This document shows, piece after piece, positions 62,507 through 64,000 of a stretch of 64,000 bases of DNA. Position numbers and translations under genes: made by a program. The notes below the pieces were generated by a model. It saw nothing but the letters and a program-made list of their open reading frames with translations. It did not search any database and was not told the DNA's origin. Source of the stretch: Physcomitrium patens (lineage: Eukaryota > Streptophyta > Bryopsida > Funariales > Funariaceae); NCBI RefSeq assembly GCF_000002425.4, contig NC_037254.1:7422144-7486143 (forward strand). The letters run 5' to 3'. The number at the start of each line of letters is the position of its first letter. Positions within the stretch are counted from its first letter, which is position 1.

Positions 62507-64000
62507 AGAGCCAGTGTCAACATGCAGGGTCCAAAGACGTTGAAATGTAAACGCAAGTTACGGCCTTGAAACTAATCAACACCACTAGCCCAGCAGCTGA
62601 TCCGCGTCCGCTTCCCTCAATCGTGCATCACCATAGCGAAAAGAACAATGCTGAGCAAGAAAATGCGAGGGCCAAGTAACCCGGTCATCGCTACACGCCC
62701 CTCCTCGCGCCCACATCCCTCAAACACAATGGAACTCCCCCATCCAAATGCTTATTCCGGAAACCCAGTCTGGTCACCACGTCTCAGCACCCGAAAGACT
62801 TCCTCCCAACCTCGATGACGACATCTGTCAATTGCAAACCCAGCAACAACAAAAATGAGCAAAAACAAAAACGCAACAGATACAAGCCCCGGCAGTGGAT
62901 ACCGGCAACTTGAATGCTAGAGGTGCACCAGAGACGGTCGGTGTGCGGTTGTCGCAGGGCTAAGAAGCGTGCAACCTCGACCAACCGACGTGTTGGGTGC
63001 TGCGAGAGTGTGAGCCAAGTCTCTGGATGCGCGAACTCGCAGGCACGATGCTCAGTCAGATTCATCTATGCCCGGCCTCAGCAACCAGAGAGCATTCCCA
63101 ACTCCGAGTTATCATGGATTTCAATTTCCGGATCACATCGACATCTGCAACTAGAAATCCACCCCGTTCCGTTTTCATCATCAGCCCTGCTTTCCGATCT
63201 TTGTGGCTGCTCTGATGAATCGCAGTGCTCCGCTCCTCATCGCCTGAATCTTTCCGGGCCCACCTGGCTCGTCTACTTCTGCACTCGGATTCTGGTGCCC
63301 CATCTCCGACTCAACCTATACTGCAGTCTCTAAATCTTTTATTGCTCCACTGGGCACAGGATTGTCTGTTTCCTTCCACAGTTAATACACTGCATCACTT
63401 CATTTTGTTCCATTAACAGGGTGCCTTGGATGATGCTCACCCTCTTCCAGCACTTGTGCCTCTGTCTGAATGGATCATGTGAATTTCTTCTTTTCTTGTT
63501 TTGTTTCATGTGTATCAGCGCTTGACAGCCGGCACTCTGTGTACGTGTGCTTCGCTGATTGCATGTTTACATATCGATGAGTTTTTGTACTTCTAGAAAT
63601 TCTAAAGTTGCTATGGGTGGATTCTTTTTATTCTTCTTGCTTTTTGTTACCAGAGAGTTATGAGATTGCATCAATAATATTCCTTGAGTTTTTATTTTAT
63701 AAAAAATAATTGCAAAAAAAATAACATTTTAAAATGTGTATTTTAGAATTTACAAAATAACACATAACAATAACGTTATTTTTTTTAATGAAAAATGTAA
63801 TTTGGATTTCATTCCTGTTTCTAGCCCTTTGTGTGAGTGTGTTTGAGTTTATACACACACATATATGTATATATATACAAACACATATATCCCATGGACT
63901 ATAAATCATTGTTTCAGATTGTCATGTCACACACAGGCGTACAGTTTCCGTGCATCTCAATTAGTTTCTTAGTTAAACGTCTTTCTTGAAATTTCATTTG
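62507..64000. other. TNP upstream region to right edge
   Basis: Presumed TNP leader and promoter to about 63.4 kb, then AT-rich DNA with short runs of A, T and TA. Open frames on the plus strand (for example 62914-63333) have no recognisable family. No supported gene. Confidence 0.45.

Noticed and set aside
62914-63333. 139-aa plus-strand ORF upstream of the TNP gene
   Set aside because: It lies in the presumed TNP leader and promoter, has no recognisable domain, and its Cys/Ser-rich composition fits a random frame.

Overview
The window reads as nuclear DNA of a land plant. I infer a moss or other seedless plant: the genes are intron-rich with introns mostly of about 100-600 bases, the intergenic DNA is very AT-rich, and the gene set is plant-type (plant EYA, plant EndoU, a CHR24-type SNF2 protein, and a TIR/NB-ARC/TPR protein without LRRs). 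I see no rRNA, tRNA, CRISPR or bacterial-style operon.

Layout, left to right: (1) the 5' four exons of an IBA57-type mitochondrial Fe-S assembly factor on the minus strand, running off the left edge (244-2656). (2) A roughly 8 kb AT-rich block (about 3.2-11.2 kb) holding a decayed autonomous Helitron (about 3.74-7.65 kb, minus) and a diverged ~378-bp tandem repeat (about 9.19-9.99 kb). (3) Two minus-strand genes: an EYA-type phosphatase (11292-15311) and an EndoU endoribonuclease (16373-18665). (4) A short AT-rich island (19.1-20.6 kb). (5) A plus-strand DUF1640/CCDC90 mitochondrial coiled-coil protein (21640-24214). (6) About 6 kb with no gene I can support. (7) A PP2A B56 regulatory subunit (30665-32732, plus) and a CHR24/ERCC6L-like SNF2 translocase (34893-41920, plus). 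(8) Two nested, broken Copia LTR retrotransposons: an older outer element (about 43.04-54.4 kb) with a younger one inserted in it (47131-53063, 5-bp target duplication gagac). (9) A 3 kb AT-rich block with an 18-bp minisatellite. (10) A minus-strand XTNX/TNP-type TIR-NB-ARC-TPR gene (58584-62506).

The host genes are unrelated housekeeping or signalling loci, not a cluster. Exon models were built by hand from protein-family similarity, GT/AG sites and phase. Six models have a defined start and stop, and in each the exon lengths sum to a multiple of three: EYA 579 aa, EndoU 448 aa, DUF1640 281 aa, PP2A B' 546 aa, CHR24 1099 aa and TNP 1192 aa. Points most worth a second look are the TNP gene with its possible NADase glutamate, the TGA directly before the probable CHR24 start, the Helitron fossil, and the nested Copia pair.
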